From Paenibacillus albus (lineage in GTDB: Bacteria; Bacillota; Bacilli; Paenibacillales; Paenibacillaceae), in NCBI RefSeq assembly GCF_003952225.1, contig NZ_CP034437.1, forward strand, positions 5,532,501 to 5,596,500: DNA of 64,000 nucleotides, read 5' to 3'. Below the pieces are notes generated by a model that had not been told where the DNA came from, did not search any database, and saw only the letters and a list, made by a program, of their open reading frames with translations. The translations under genes and the position numbers were made by a program. The number at the start of each line of letters is the position of its first letter. The first letter of the stretch is position 1. This document shows positions 1 through 8,370 of the stretch, one piece after another.

Positions 1-92
1 TACAATCGATGTTAGCTTTATCCTATCACTAGCTGACCGCGACGCCAATCACTCTTCAAAATGGCGAGTGCCGCCCGCTATGCTACGTGCAG
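1..92. other. Left edge, no gene seen
   Basis: Nothing coding is supported here. A short inverted pair, CACTC and GAGTG, lies around 51-71 but has no T-tract, so I do not call it a terminator. Confidence 0.3.
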
Positions 93-281
93 CTATTTTC
101 TTTTGAATTTATCTGGATTTTTAACGAAACTCTCAATAATAAAACCACAATCCAAACAGAATACATGAATAATTTCAGATCCGGTCTTAAATATACTTGA
201 ATGCTCTGGGAAAATACTAGCGTGACCATATTGAATTCCTCTTGTTACTTCATGGCTTCCACATTTCGAACAGGTAATCAA
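93..281 (-). CDS. Small zinc-ribbon protein
   Basis: This is a protein of about 62 residues with two CxxC pairs (CSKC near the N-terminus and CLDC near residue 43). They could form one zinc ribbon, a nucleic-acid or protein binding fold. The TTG at 281 is chosen as the start because GGAGG sits 7 nt upstream of it. A longer reading from 302 would place that ribosome binding site inside the coding region. The tail is basic (ends KFKRK). It is the last of a run of minus-strand small genes. The family is not recognised and the function is unknown; it is cytosolic, with no signal peptide. Confidence 0.6.
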   Translation of the reverse strand: MITCSKCGSHEVTRGIQYGHASIFPEHSSIFKTGSEIIHVFCLDCGFIIESFVKNPDKFKRK

Positions 282-352
282 TTTATCGCCTCCATTAATC
301 AAGTTGTAGAAAACGAATTGCTCTACCGTCTATTATTTGTTCACTAGTCTTT

Positions 353-736
353 TTAAACCCTAAAGTAATAACTCATAATCAGTTGGTAAACCTCTCCAGC
401 CGATTTCTTCGAGATTGAGTAAGTGGTATTAGTGTTATTCACGTTCTCAATTGTTCCAGCCTCTTCTGTTATCCAAAGAAAATAGGTTTCTTTGCCCAAC
501 TTAACTTTATATTGCGGGTCTGCCATATCGGCTATGCCTGCGTTCTTTTTTGCATACTTAAATGCTTTGCTGAAAACAGATATATCATCTGTATCCGAAA
601 TTACTTTTAATGAGTTCTGTTCCATCTCTTTAAAGCTTTTCATCTTATTGAAACTAATTTGTTGGATTTTTTCGTGTGTGCAGCCGGTCACAGCAAACAC
701 TACAGCGAAGAGTAATACAAACATTAGAAATCTCAT
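353..736 (-). CDS. Small lipoprotein, unknown function
   Basis: The 127-residue product starts with a hydrophobic signal followed by the lipobox VTGC, so it should be acylated at Cys19 and tethered to the outer face of the membrane. The rest is a compact, mixed-charge domain without a recognised motif. The leader carries AGGGGAA upstream of the ATG. It lies 90 nt downstream of another small lipoprotein on the same strand, and the two may form an operon of surface proteins. I cannot name a family. Confidence 0.7.
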   Translation of the reverse strand: MRFLMFVLLFAVVFAVTGCTHEKIQQISFNKMKSFKEMEQNSLKVISDTDDISVFSKAFKYAKKNAGIADMADPQYKVKLGKETYFLWITEEAGTIENVNNTNTTYSISKKSAGEVYQLIMSYYFRV

Positions 737-825
737 TAAATATTCCGTTCCCCTTTTTTCTTTAATGCTCCATAGACGTTCTGTTTGAAAATTATGTTAC
801 GTTCATCTAACGTGAAATAGAAATT

Positions 826-1209
826 TCACTTCGGCTGGACCTTTACATCTTCACCAATCAGCTTTATTCCATCATATATGACTCCATAGTCATAACTCTT
901 GATATCAAAGTAACCATTGTAAAAATCCCAAACATCTGGACGATTCGAAAACTCGGCGATCGTATCCATGATGCGTCTGAATAATTTAGTTGCCTCAGCT
1001 TCTGTAAGATTTCCCTTAACCATAAGCCTGAATTTAATATCTTTCTTACCATCATACGAAGATGCCGTTGTAGCAATCCCATCAAGTTTTCTAAAAGAGT
1101 CCTCCGTTTTGCCTACTGCATCCCCAATATCAATGCTAGGTTTCCTAGTGCAAGATACAGTTAATGAAAATGAAATAAGTAATAGGATGAATACAATCTT
1201 TCTACTCAT
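826..1209 (-). CDS. Small lipoprotein, unknown function
   Basis: The ATG at 1209 is preferred over 1245 because GGAGG lies 8 nt before it. It gives 127 residues starting with a type II signal peptide (lysine-rich start, hydrophobic core, lipobox TVSC). The mature part contains repeated alternating hydrophobic residues and could be a small alpha/beta domain. It probably sits at the membrane surface. It precedes the lipoprotein at 353-736 on the same strand. The family is not recognised. Confidence 0.65.
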   Translation of the reverse strand: MSRKIVFILLLISFSLTVSCTRKPSIDIGDAVGKTEDSFRKLDGIATTASSYDGKKDIKFRLMVKGNLTEAEATKLFRRIMDTIAEFSNRPDVWDFYNGYFDIKSYDYGVIYDGIKLIGEDVKVQPK

Positions 1210-1262
1210 CACCTTCGCCTCCATTCCTGCGTCATATGATACCACATATTGGAATAAATTTG

Positions 1263-1270
1263 CCCGTTAG
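1263..1270. repeat. CCCGTTAG repeat arm
   Basis: A single TGCCCGTTAG arm sits 36 nt before the hairpin at 1307-1335. It has the same arm-plus-hairpin arrangement as the compound elements at 50-56 kb. Confidence 0.5.
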
Positions 1271-1302
1271 TAGAAGGAAGCCGTTAATCTGTTGTAAACA
1301 TA

Positions 1303-1335
1303 AGAAAACCGCCAGGGCATAACGCCTCAGCGGTT
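1303..1335 (-). terminator. Terminator after histidine phosphatase gene
   Basis: The stem AACCGC/GCGGTT (1307-1312 with 1330-1335) has an inner AGG/CCT pairing and a T-rich run on the minus strand. It lies about 140 nt after the stop of the phosphatase gene. Confidence 0.55.
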
Positions 1336-1472
1336 CATTTATCGTTGTTCTAATGTATATTCTTTGTCAGCACCTTCAAACGGTCCGACTTTTATCATTT
1401 AGTCATGAATATCAGTTAAATACAATCGATAATTATATCTATAGTTTAACCATTTTCCAAATATATAAACAT

Positions 1473-2039
1473 CTAATCATTCCACAATCTTGTTACTTTC
1501 TTTAATTCTAAGCCCTCGAATTGCATTTTGTAGATATCTGGTTTCGTTAGTTGATTCGCAAATTCCAAGCCAAAAGCGGAATCAAAATAATTCATCATCA
1601 ATGTCATTACAATACCATGAGTCCCGACTGCTATTTTCTTCCCTCTATACTCTTCTATTATTGGTTTTAGAACCGAGATTGCTCTATTCTGACAAGCAGC
1701 ATTGGACTCTCCACCAGGCAATGTGTAATTAGGATCGTTAAAGCTTTCTCTGATGCCAGTCATTAACTCAGCATGATCAATAAGAGAAGATGCAAAATGA
1801 CGTTCTCTAAGATCTTCAAATACTTTGATATCTAAATTTAGGTGTTCTGCCAATCCCTCAACACTAAGAATTGCACGACTATATGGACTTGATATTATCA
1901 TGTCGATTCCTTCATTAATAAGGATCCTCGTTACTTTTTCAATATCGATCTTTCCTTTAGGAGTAAGCCCTCTTGTTCGTTCAGTTCCTTCATCGTAAGG
2001 TGATTCCCCGTGCCTAACCATATAGATAATCGTCTTCAT
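1473..2039 (-). CDS. Histidine phosphatase (phosphoglycerate mutase-like)
   Basis: The 188-residue protein has the RHG signature (MVRHGES, catalytic His10). It also has the second conserved arginine in SSPYSRA, the acidic RERHFA block and the second histidine in GTHG. These identify the histidine phosphatase superfamily, whose members remove phosphate from small molecules or proteins through a phospho-histidine. Substrate cannot be predicted; many stand-alone cytosolic copies are general phosphatases. The ATG has GAGGAGG 6 nt upstream. It lies in a run of unrelated accessory genes and is probably transcribed alone, with its terminator at 1303-1335. Confidence 0.85.
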   Translation of the reverse strand: MKTIIYMVRHGESPYDEGTERTRGLTPKGKIDIEKVTRILINEGIDMIISSPYSRAILSVEGLAEHLNLDIKVFEDLRERHFASSLIDHAELMTGIRESFNDPNYTLPGGESNAACQNRAISVLKPIIEEYRGKKIAVGTHGIVMTLMMNYFDSAFGLEFANQLTKPDIYKMQFEGLELKKVTRLWND

Positions 2040-2094
2040 ACAGGCCTCCTCTTGATGCTTTCATTCCCTATGACAGTGACTTCGCATTCCGTTC

Positions 2095-2102
2095 CCCGTT
2101 AG
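2095..2102. repeat. CCCGTTAG repeat arm
   Basis: The sequence GTTCCCCGTTAG lies between the phosphatase gene and the SMI1-like gene, touching the stop of the latter. It matches the arm found at 53883. Confidence 0.5.
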
Positions 2103-2103
2103 G

Positions 2104-2676
2104 TTAATCAAGTACGTATTTTTCCTGTAAATCTTGAAGTCTCTGTTGGAACAATTCTTTAAGCTCCTGAATGTAGGCAAATACCCCTACAATCTCAGGG
2201 AGTTGGATATGCTGCTCGATGGCTGATATGACACTCTTCTGCTCCTCTTCGTTCTCTAGGATTCCATCTTCAAAATTATCTTTATAGTGCTGCACAAACT
2301 CCTCTTCAGTCTTGTAGCTCGGTAACCACTCGAACAGATAGAGTTCTTTCAGTTGTACATATAAAGCTAGAAACTCCTTTAAGTTTCTCGCAACAGGTTT
2401 ATATGGGTCATCAAAATCCATCGGCTGTATAAATAAAATAGGTGCATCTTCTAACGAATCAACGGTTACTCCATCGGTAAGAAAAGCGAAGTGATCCCCG
2501 TCAGCCCCCGTCCACAAGAAGACAATTGCTTCATCTGGCGTACAATCATACCCCTCCTCTTCAAAGCATAGACTAGCCCCCAAAAACTCGAAGCTTTCGC
2601 CATATTTTGTTTTCAATTGTTCGTCTATCTGAAATAAACGCTGTAATGTTTCGGGCACTTCATATTCTTTAAGCAT
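2104..2676 (-). CDS. SMI1/KNR4 (SUKH)-like protein
   Basis: About 190 residues, acidic, with a central TGADGDHFAFLTDG stretch. That stretch resembles the aspartate/histidine core of SMI1/KNR4 (SUKH) proteins, a superfamily that includes many contact-dependent toxin immunity proteins. The start at 2676 is chosen because an AGGGGG ribosome binding site lies about 8 nt upstream. The longer reading to 2853 would add a hydrophobic segment and overlap the 5' end of the VOC gene. No toxin gene is visible next to it, so it may be an orphan immunity gene or a housekeeping member. The family call is by motif only. Confidence 0.5.
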   Translation of the reverse strand: MLKEYEVPETLQRLFQIDEQLKTKYGESFEFLGASLCFEEEGYDCTPDEAIVFLWTGADGDHFAFLTDGVTVDSLEDAPILFIQPMDFDDPYKPVARNLKEFLALYVQLKELYLFEWLPSYKTEEEFVQHYKDNFEDGILENEEEQKSVISAIEQHIQLPEIVGVFAYIQELKELFQQRLQDLQEKYVLD

Positions 2677-2842
2677 CTCATATCCCCCTGCATTCTCAAT
2701 GAAAACAACCACCACTAGACTCATTATAATTATAGCAATAAAGGAATAGTTTGGCTTAAATTCATATGATATATTTGATGTGAGCCAATAGGCGCAGATG
2801 GTATCACTAATCACCAATATTTGTAGCAGAGGAGCTGTCATT

Positions 2843-3769
2843 TTGACTTCCAACGAACCGATCAGAAGAGGAGAATTTGGATTAACGTTCCCTGTACGTC
2901 TAGTATCCGATATCAGAAAATCTCAGGAATGGTATCGTAATGTGCTGCAATGTCACGACATCAGCGGCTATGGACATGCAACTCGGGGAGATGGAGGGGG
3001 CATGGGGCTGATTGTTTGCACAGCCGCTTCGCAGGACGATATTCGCCCAAACGCAGTCGCACAGAAGCGCACGGATGAACCGGCGGAAGCGGCAAGCTTG
3101 GAGTATGGCTGTGATTCTTTGGTTGAGGTCGCGTGGCATAACCTCGCTTATATCATCGAAGAAGTACGCAGCAGAGGTGGTAAAATTACAGTAAAGCCTT
3201 ATGAATACGAGCACGAAGGCCGACTTTACATGAAAGCGCAGATTGCCGATTATGACGGGTACAACATTGTTTTGAGCGCTAACCGTTCGCAGACGGAAGA
3301 ACCGATTTCGCAGCAGCCGGAAGATAAATTTATAAAGACGATACAAGTACGCCTTGTTTCCGATTTGAAGAAATCGCTAGACTGGTACAAAACAGTGCTG
3401 GGATGCGACGAGGTGAACGATTCCGGGTATGCAAGGCGAGGTGATCCGGAGGCAGTGTATCCTGTGATGGAAGTGATTTTACAGCAGGCCGCATCTCCGC
3501 ACGATGTATGTCCGAATGCCCAATGCGCTAAAGTCAGAGACGTTAAGGGTTTATGGGAAGGCCCTGATTTCCCGTGGGATACTTTTGTTCATGTGCCATG
3601 GGAGGATGTATTACTTATCGTTGATGAAGTACGAGCCAAAGGCGGTACGATTGGAACGGAACCATTTGAAACCTCAAATGATGGATGGGATTTTCTCGAC
3701 GCGCGCATTACGGACCCCGACGGGTACAGCATTATTCTTGGAGGCATGAGAAGGAGTGGCGAAGCCTAA
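2843..3769 (+). CDS. Two-domain VOC (glyoxalase/bleomycin-resistance) protein
   Basis: About 308 residues made of two tandem VOC domains (about 12-150 and 175-305). Each starts with VRLVSD followed by SxxWYxxVL and ends with a D-DGY-I-L strand. VOC proteins bind a metal and act as isomerases, dioxygenases or drug-binding proteins. The closest simple description is a bleomycin-resistance-like or glyoxalase-like protein. The TTG at 2843 is preferred: GGAG lies 8 nt upstream and it avoids overlap with the minus-strand gene. The N-terminal domain has few clear metal-binding His/Glu residues, so catalysis is uncertain. Confidence 0.75.
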   Translation: MTSNEPIRRGEFGLTFPVRLVSDIRKSQEWYRNVLQCHDISGYGHATRGDGGGMGLIVCTAASQDDIRPNAVAQKRTDEPAEAASLEYGCDSLVEVAWHNLAYIIEEVRSRGGKITVKPYEYEHEGRLYMKAQIADYDGYNIVLSANRSQTEEPISQQPEDKFIKTIQVRLVSDLKKSLDWYKTVLGCDEVNDSGYARRGDPEAVYPVMEVILQQAASPHDVCPNAQCAKVRDVKGLWEGPDFPWDTFVHVPWEDVLLIVDEVRAKGGTIGTEPFETSNDGWDFLDARITDPDGYSIILGGMRRSGEA

Positions 3770-3792
3770 TCATTGAATGCTTTCTTATTATT

Positions 3793-3820
3793 AGGTCAGC
3801 CAGTTTTTTCTAGTTGACCT
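3793..3820 (+). terminator. Weak terminator after VOC gene
   Basis: The inverted pair AGGTCA/TGACCT lies 24 nt after the stop, with a T-rich loop and a short T run behind it. The stem is short, so confidence is low. Confidence 0.35.
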
Positions 3821-3849
3821 CTTATCTTTTAGGGGAAAGCTTTTTTAAA

Positions 3850-3869
3850 TGACAAGAACTTGATCCCAT
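3850..3869. repeat. Isolated copy of the right-end palindrome arm
   Basis: The sequence TGACAAGAACTTGATCCCAT occurs here and again, identically, at 63881-63900. Both are followed by an A-rich run and CCGCGAT. It may be a relic of a mobile-element end. Confidence 0.65.
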
Positions 3870-3892
3870 AAAAAAAACCGCGATAGTCCTTT

Positions 3893-4339
3893 TCAACGCT
3901 CCTCCAACTGCATCTTCAACTGGGCGAACATCTTGTGGTGAGCGAATGTGAATTGTTTAAAAGCAAACCTCTCCACATAGGACGGGCAAATGAATGTTGC
4001 TTTCTCCACTACCCTTGTTTGGCCAACGTCATTTTGAAGTGAAAACTCGTTTTGAATATGGATTTTTGGGAAAGCCTTTGTTTCAAAGCGAATACGAGAT
4101 TCCTCTGGTAGGATATGTACAATAGATGGAACAGTAGTGTTGACAGGAAGGAAACCAAACATCACGATTCGCTCTGTCACTTCCAGCCGTACGACATTCT
4201 TTTTATTAGTAGGAGTTGTGTTCACTCGAGTCACAAAAGGTTGGAGCTGCTTCAGATTTTGGAAATCGACTAAAAAAGCAAAAGCTGTTTCGATAGGAGT
4301 TTGTATGAGAATGGATTGTTCGAACTGATTTACCTTCAT
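3893..4339 (-). CDS. SRPBCC/START-like protein
   Basis: The 148-residue product begins with a typical SRPBCC pattern: FEQSILIQTPIETAFAFLVD, then alternating beta strands and a long C-terminal helix rich in Phe, His and Lys. This is the helix-grip fold that binds hydrophobic ligands such as lipids or polyketide intermediates. The ATG at 4339 has GGAGG 9 nt upstream and is preferred over the upstream ATG at 4405. There is no signal peptide. It probably forms its own transcript. Ligand unknown. Confidence 0.6.
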   Translation of the reverse strand: MKVNQFEQSILIQTPIETAFAFLVDFQNLKQLQPFVTRVNTTPTNKKNVVRLEVTERIVMFGFLPVNTTVPSIVHILPEESRIRFETKAFPKIHIQNEFSLQNDVGQTRVVEKATFICPSYVERFAFKQFTFAHHKMFAQLKMQLEER

Positions 4340-4420
4340 TAAAACCAGCCTCCAAGTTATCGTAGTTGTTAACATAACGTTATGAAAGCTAAGTTGACTT
4401 GTCAAAGAGAACTGAGGTTG

Positions 4421-4759
4421 CTAGCTGATTACTGAATTAATTTCATCAGCCAAATGAAGTAATTGCTTCCACTCATATGAGGCTCTCACAGCATCAATAC
4501 TCCATTCATTACTTTGCTGTATCCTAAGGAACATTGCTCTTAAACCCATACTCTTATTCTTAACTGAATCATTAATCAGTCCAGCCTCAAATAACCTCTG
4601 TAAATTGTCACTGTGTAAAAATGTCACAGCACCAATATCGAACTCTTCAAAGATGTTATATCCGATAACGGAGTCATCCGAACTCAGTAAATAGGTTCCA
4701 CACGACTTCATTGTCTTGGCGAAGAGCTCATATAATTTTTCTACTGAAATGTTCTCCAT
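4421..4759 (-). CDS. Hypothetical protein, 112 aa
   Basis: Small acidic cytosolic protein of 112 residues with no recognised motif. It has two short helical stretches rich in Leu and Glu, and an AGGGG ribosome binding site about 9 nt before the ATG. It is followed closely by the SRPBCC gene and preceded by a lipoprotein gene on the same strand. Clean spacing supports a real gene, but I cannot assign a family. Confidence 0.5.
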   Translation of the reverse strand: MENISVEKLYELFAKTMKSCGTYLLSSDDSVIGYNIFEEFDIGAVTFLHSDNLQRLFEAGLINDSVKNKSMGLRAMFLRIQQSNEWSIDAVRASYEWKQLLHLADEINSVIS

Positions 4760-4779
4760 AAAGTCATTCCCCTGATCTC

Positions 4780-5304
4780 CTAATTAAAAGCTTTAAGTGG
4801 GTCGTTCTGTAATATCTGATCCACTTCCTCGTATCCAGCCGGGTAGGAAAAGTTGTAACGTGCAGGAAGTGCAAAAACATATTTTTCGTTTTGACCCAGC
4901 AGACTCGGTCCAAACGGGGCAGCGCCAATGAATAACTTTTCCTCTTGTATCGAAGTCCACTGCGCCTCTGTAAGCACCATTATGGGAATATCCTGCCTTG
5001 GTGTCTGCTCGGTCCAACGAGGATCTCGAATTGAAATGATTGGACCTGTCTCCTTTTTATCGTTTGCGGAATTTTCGTCAGGGACATATCCTTGCCAATT
5101 GGTTTTATGAATAGTATAGCCTCTCCAGCTAGCGGGTAAAGAAAATTGAAAACCGTATTGTTTATTCGTATACACAACAGAGTTTGAATCAGCAGAAGAA
5201 ACTGACTCCGTTTGGTTCTGAGACTTAGAATTGTCTTCATTCTTATTGGTGCAACCACCTAATGAAATAATCGCGAGAAGAACTAGAACAAGCAACTTAG
5301 TCAA
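4780..5304 (-). CDS. Lipoprotein with soluble C-terminal domain
   Basis: The 174-residue product begins at a TTG (AAGGATGG ribosome binding site upstream) with a lipobox LGGC at Cys18. A low-complexity Asn/Ser/Gln linker follows, then a domain starting YTNKQYGFQFSLPASW. That opening recurs in many Firmicute lipoproteins related to PsbP/DUF4367-like domains. It is anchored outside the cell. It is the first gene of the short minus-strand run 5304-3893 and may be co-transcribed with the 112-residue gene 20 nt downstream. The function is unknown. Confidence 0.65.
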   Translation of the reverse strand: MTKLLVLVLLAIISLGGCTNKNEDNSKSQNQTESVSSADSNSVVYTNKQYGFQFSLPASWRGYTIHKTNWQGYVPDENSANDKKETGPIISIRDPRWTEQTPRQDIPIMVLTEAQWTSIQEEKLFIGAAPFGPSLLGQNEKYVFALPARYNFSYPAGYEEVDQILQNDPLKAFN

Positions 5305-5463
5305 GAATCGTCACCATCCTTTTTCATCAAGATTTCTAGTATTATAGACGATCATGTAAGTCATAAAGTTCAACCCATCTAGGGTTATTTTTATTTATAG
5401 CGTTATTAATAAGAAATTGACTTTGCATATCGCACAAATCTCTACAAACAATTATGATAAGAA
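5305..5463. other. Divergent intergenic region
   Basis: AT-rich stretch between the lipoprotein and mannosidase genes. TTGACT at 5417-5422 could be a -35, but I find no well-spaced -10, so no promoter is called. Confidence 0.3.
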
Positions 5464-5477
5464 AGGAAGCGCTTTCG
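5464..5477. promoter_or_regulatory. Candidate cre (CcpA) site before GH92
   Basis: AGGAAGCGCTTTCG matches the core of the catabolite-responsive element (GNAANCGNTNWC) apart from the outer bases. Its place 37 nt before the start would fit carbon catabolite repression of a glycosidase. Confidence 0.45.
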
Positions 5478-5513
5478 CATTGTTACGAGTTATCTATAGG
5501 AGGAGTGCAATTC

Positions 5514-8153
5514 ATGTCTCATAAGTCTGCAGCCACACGAGTTTCAGAATACGTCAATACACTCAGAGGGAGCAATTCGGATTCGGAGTATTCGAAAGGG
5601 AATACTTTTCCTGCCACAGGCGTTCCGTTTGGATTCAACTTCTGGTCGCCGATGACGAACGCAAGCGAGCAAAGATGGATATACCAATACAGCAGCCGCA
5701 GCATTCAGGCGTTTACGATCAGCCATATGCCAAGCCCTTGGATCGGCGATCGCCAAACGTTCCAGTTCATGCCGATGTCCGATCAAGTCACGGTGGATCG
5801 AGACGCTAGAGGAGTTTCTTTCGATCACGCGAATGAAACAGCCAAGGCGCATGTCTACAGCGTGAAGTTTGATAACGGCATTCAGACGGAGCTGGCTCCG
5901 ACTGATCACGCCGCTTGTGTTCGTTTCAGCTTCCCATCGGATCGTTCCTATTTGCTGTTCGATACGTTCGACAATCTGGATGCCTCGATTGCATTCGATG
6001 CAGAAAATGGTGTCGTCACAGGACATGTCGATTACCCGGATGGTTTCTTGAGTCTGGTGCCTAGAATGTATGTATATGCAGAGTTCAGTAAGCCTTTTGT
6101 GCGCTCAAGTCAAGTCGAAGGTTACCGCGACCTCACTTCTTGGATCGAATTTGATACTCACCAAGATCGTCAAGTGATCATGAAGATTGCAACCTCTTTT
6201 ATCAGCGCCGAACAAGCGAAAGCAAATCTGGTAGAGGAAATCGGAAGCAGCACCTTCGAGCAAGTGAAGCTGGCTGGACAGGATGCCTGGGATGCGATCT
6301 TGAATAAAATCGAGGTAGAAGGTGCCTCCGAGGATCAATTGATCACCCTGTATTCCAACCTATATCGTCTCTATATTTATCCAAACTCTGCTTCCGAGAA
6401 TGTTGGAGGCACTCAGAAATATGCAACGCCTTATGTGAAGGGCAACCCCATCAAGGAAGGCCAAATTTATGTGAACAACGGCTTCTGGGATACATACCGA
6501 ACAACCTGGCCAATGTATGCACTGCTCACGCCCGATAAAGCCGGAGAGCTGGCGGAAGGCTTCCTTAAGGGCTATAAGGACGGGGGCTGGATGGCTAGAT
6601 GGTCCGCTCCGGGCTGTGTAGATTGCATGGTGGGAACAAATTCGGAGATTATTTTTGCGGACGCTTATTTGAAGGGAATTAAGGGCTTTGATGTGGAAGC
6701 TGCCTATGATTCTATGATTAGAAATGCAGCAACCTATAGCAGTGACTCCGCCAAAGGGCGCAAAGGAATGGATCGCTCCGTGTTCCTCGGCTATACCCCG
6801 CAGGATCTAGTAGGAGAATCGACTTCCTGGTCGCTTGAGAGTTATCTGAACGACTTCGGTGTTGCTCAGCTGGCATCAGCGCTTGGAAAAGAAGATGACG
6901 CCAAATACTTCTATAACCGGGCATTGAATTATACGCAGATCTTCTCCCCTACTGTCGGCTTCTTCCGCGGCAAGAATGAGGATGGCACTTGGCGCACCTC
7001 TGATGAGGAATTCAGCTCGATTCGCTGGGGCTTTGAATACACGGAGGGCAATGCTTGGCATTATTGCGTAGCTGTGCCGCATGACGGTCAAGGACTTGCC
7101 AATCTGTACGGCGGAAGAGAAGGACTTTCGAACAAGATCGACGATGTCTTCAACGCGCCAAGAGACTATGAAGAAGGCGGATACTTCCGCGTCATTCATG
7201 AGATGGTCGAGGCTTACGATATCGATAGAGGTCAGTACGGACATTCGAACCAGCCCGTTCATCATACCATCTACATGTACAACTACGCGGGTACACCTTG
7301 GAAGACACAAGCGCGTGCTCGCGATATTGTCACTCGTCTATATGATTCCGGAGTTGGGACTGGTAACGGCTATCAAGGCGATGAAGATAACGGCGAAATG
7401 TCCGCTTGGTATTTGTTTGCTGCAATGGGCTTCTACCCTGTAAGTGTAGGACGTCCCGAGTATGCGATCGGTGCGCCTTATTTCAAGAAGATGACGATTC
7501 ATTTGGAGAATGGCAAGGATATTGTCATTAATGCTCCGAAGGTGAATGACGACAACATCTACGTACAGGGCTTGAAAATCAATGGACAAGACTATTCGAA
7601 GAACTACCTCCTGCACCAGGATCTTGCACATGGAGCCGTTCTAGAGTTCGATATGGGGCCATCCCCATCCAGCTGGGGTTCAGGGGAAGACGATGTGCCT
7701 CCTTCACTGACTACAGGTGAACTGCCGCCGCAGCCTTTGCAAGACCTGGCTAATGGAGGCAAGGTTACAGCAAGCGGAGAGAATGAAGCAGCTGGCCACA
7801 CAGCGGCTCAGGCATTCGTCAACAATTCTTCGACGAAATGGCAGACACTGGAGCCGTCAGGCTGGATTCAATATGAGCTGAAGGAAGCCGGAGCTGTGCA
7901 AATGTACACCATCACCTCTGCGAATGATGATCAGCAGCAAGATCCTAAGAGCTGGGAGCTTCTTGCTTCGAACGATGGAACCAACTGGACCCTACTAGAT
8001 GCGAGAGTGGATGAAGCCTTCACCTGGAGACAACACACACGTGCATTCGCAGTGAATCAGGCGGAAGCGTCGTTCACCTTCTACCGTTTGAATGTGAAGC
8101 AGAATCATGGAGCTGACTCCTTGCAAATCGCAGAAATTGAATTGCTAGGGTAA
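5514..8153 (+). CDS. GH92 alpha-mannosidase with C-terminal F5/8-type C domain
   Basis: An 879-residue enzyme of glycoside hydrolase family 92, calcium-dependent exo-acting alpha-mannosidases. The family blocks are present in order: NTFPATGVPFG near the N-terminus, NGFWDTYRTTWP, GCVDCMVGTNSE, a YTEGNAWHY block near residue 510 with the expected acidic residue, GHSNQPVHH, and GDEDNGEMSAW near 622. Residues from about 745 form an F5/8-type C (discoidin/CBM32-like) domain that may bind glycans. No signal peptide is visible, so it should act on imported oligosaccharides in the cytosol despite its binding domain. The start at 5514 has AGGAGG upstream; a longer start at 5454 would not. A terminator follows. 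Confidence 0.92.
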   Translation: MSHKSAATRVSEYVNTLRGSNSDSEYSKGNTFPATGVPFGFNFWSPMTNASEQRWIYQYSSRSIQAFTISHMPSPWIGDRQTFQFMPMSDQVTVDRDARGVSFDHANETAKAHVYSVKFDNGIQTELAPTDHAACVRFSFPSDRSYLLFDTFDNLDASIAFDAENGVVTGHVDYPDGFLSLVPRMYVYAEFSKPFVRSSQVEGYRDLTSWIEFDTHQDRQVIMKIATSFISAEQAKANLVEEIGSSTFEQVKLAGQDAWDAILNKIEVEGASEDQLITLYSNLYRLYIYPNSASENVGGTQKYATPYVKGNPIKEGQIYVNNGFWDTYRTTWPMYALLTPDKAGELAEGFLKGYKDGGWMARWSAPGCVDCMVGTNSEIIFADAYLKGIKGFDVEAAYDSMIRNAATYSSDSAKGRKGMDRSVFLGYTPQDLVGESTSWSLESYLNDFGVAQLASALGKEDDAKYFYNRALNYTQIFSPTVGFFRGKNEDGTWRTSDEEFSSIRWGFEYTEGNAWHYCVAVPHDGQGLANLYGGREGLSNKIDDVFNAPRDYEEGGYFRVIHEMVEAYDIDRGQYGHSNQPVHHTIYMYNYAGTPWKTQARARDIVTRLYDSGVGTGNGYQGDEDNGEMSAWYLFAAMGFYPVSVGRPEYAIGAPYFKKMTIHLENGKDIVINAPKVNDDNIYVQGLKINGQDYSKNYLLHQDLAHGAVLEFDMGPSPSSWGSGEDDVPPSLTTGELPPQPLQDLANGGKVTASGENEAAGHTAAQAFVNNSSTKWQTLEPSGWIQYELKEAGAVQMYTITSANDDQQQDPKSWELLASNDGTNWTLLDARVDEAFTWRQHTRAFAVNQAEASFTFYRLNVKQNHGADSLQIAEIELLG

Positions 8154-8194
8154 GCAATCCTTCAAGCAAGCCTAGTGGAATATTGAAACAAACA

Positions 8195-8243
8195 ATCCCC
8201 CTCAAGCAACCATCTCGGTTAGCTGCGAGGGGGATATTTTGTT
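8195..8243 (+). terminator. Terminator after GH92 gene
   Basis: A perfect 9-bp stem, ATCCCCCTC (8195-8203) with GAGGGGGAT (8227-8235), is followed by ATTTTGTT. Confidence 0.75.
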
Positions 8244-8324
8244 GTGAGCACCGTCTAAATCTAACTCTTGGAATCCAATAATAGATTGACCACTTAATAT
8301 CTGCCCTCGTGCCCCCGAAAATAA

Positions 8325-8352
8325 GAAAAAGCCTGGGACCTTAACCCAGGCT
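8325..8352 (-). terminator. Terminator of the sugar ABC operon
   Basis: A perfect 8-bp stem, AGCCTGGG (8330-8337) with CCCAGGCT (8345-8352), is followed by a T5 run on the minus strand. It lies 18 nt after the permease stop. Confidence 0.8.
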
Positions 8353-8370
8353 GACTTACAAAACAAATCT

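Noticed and set aside
2677..2853. N-terminal extension of the SMI1-like gene with a membrane-like helix
   Set aside because: A strong ribosome binding site precedes 2676 and the extension overlaps the VOC gene start.
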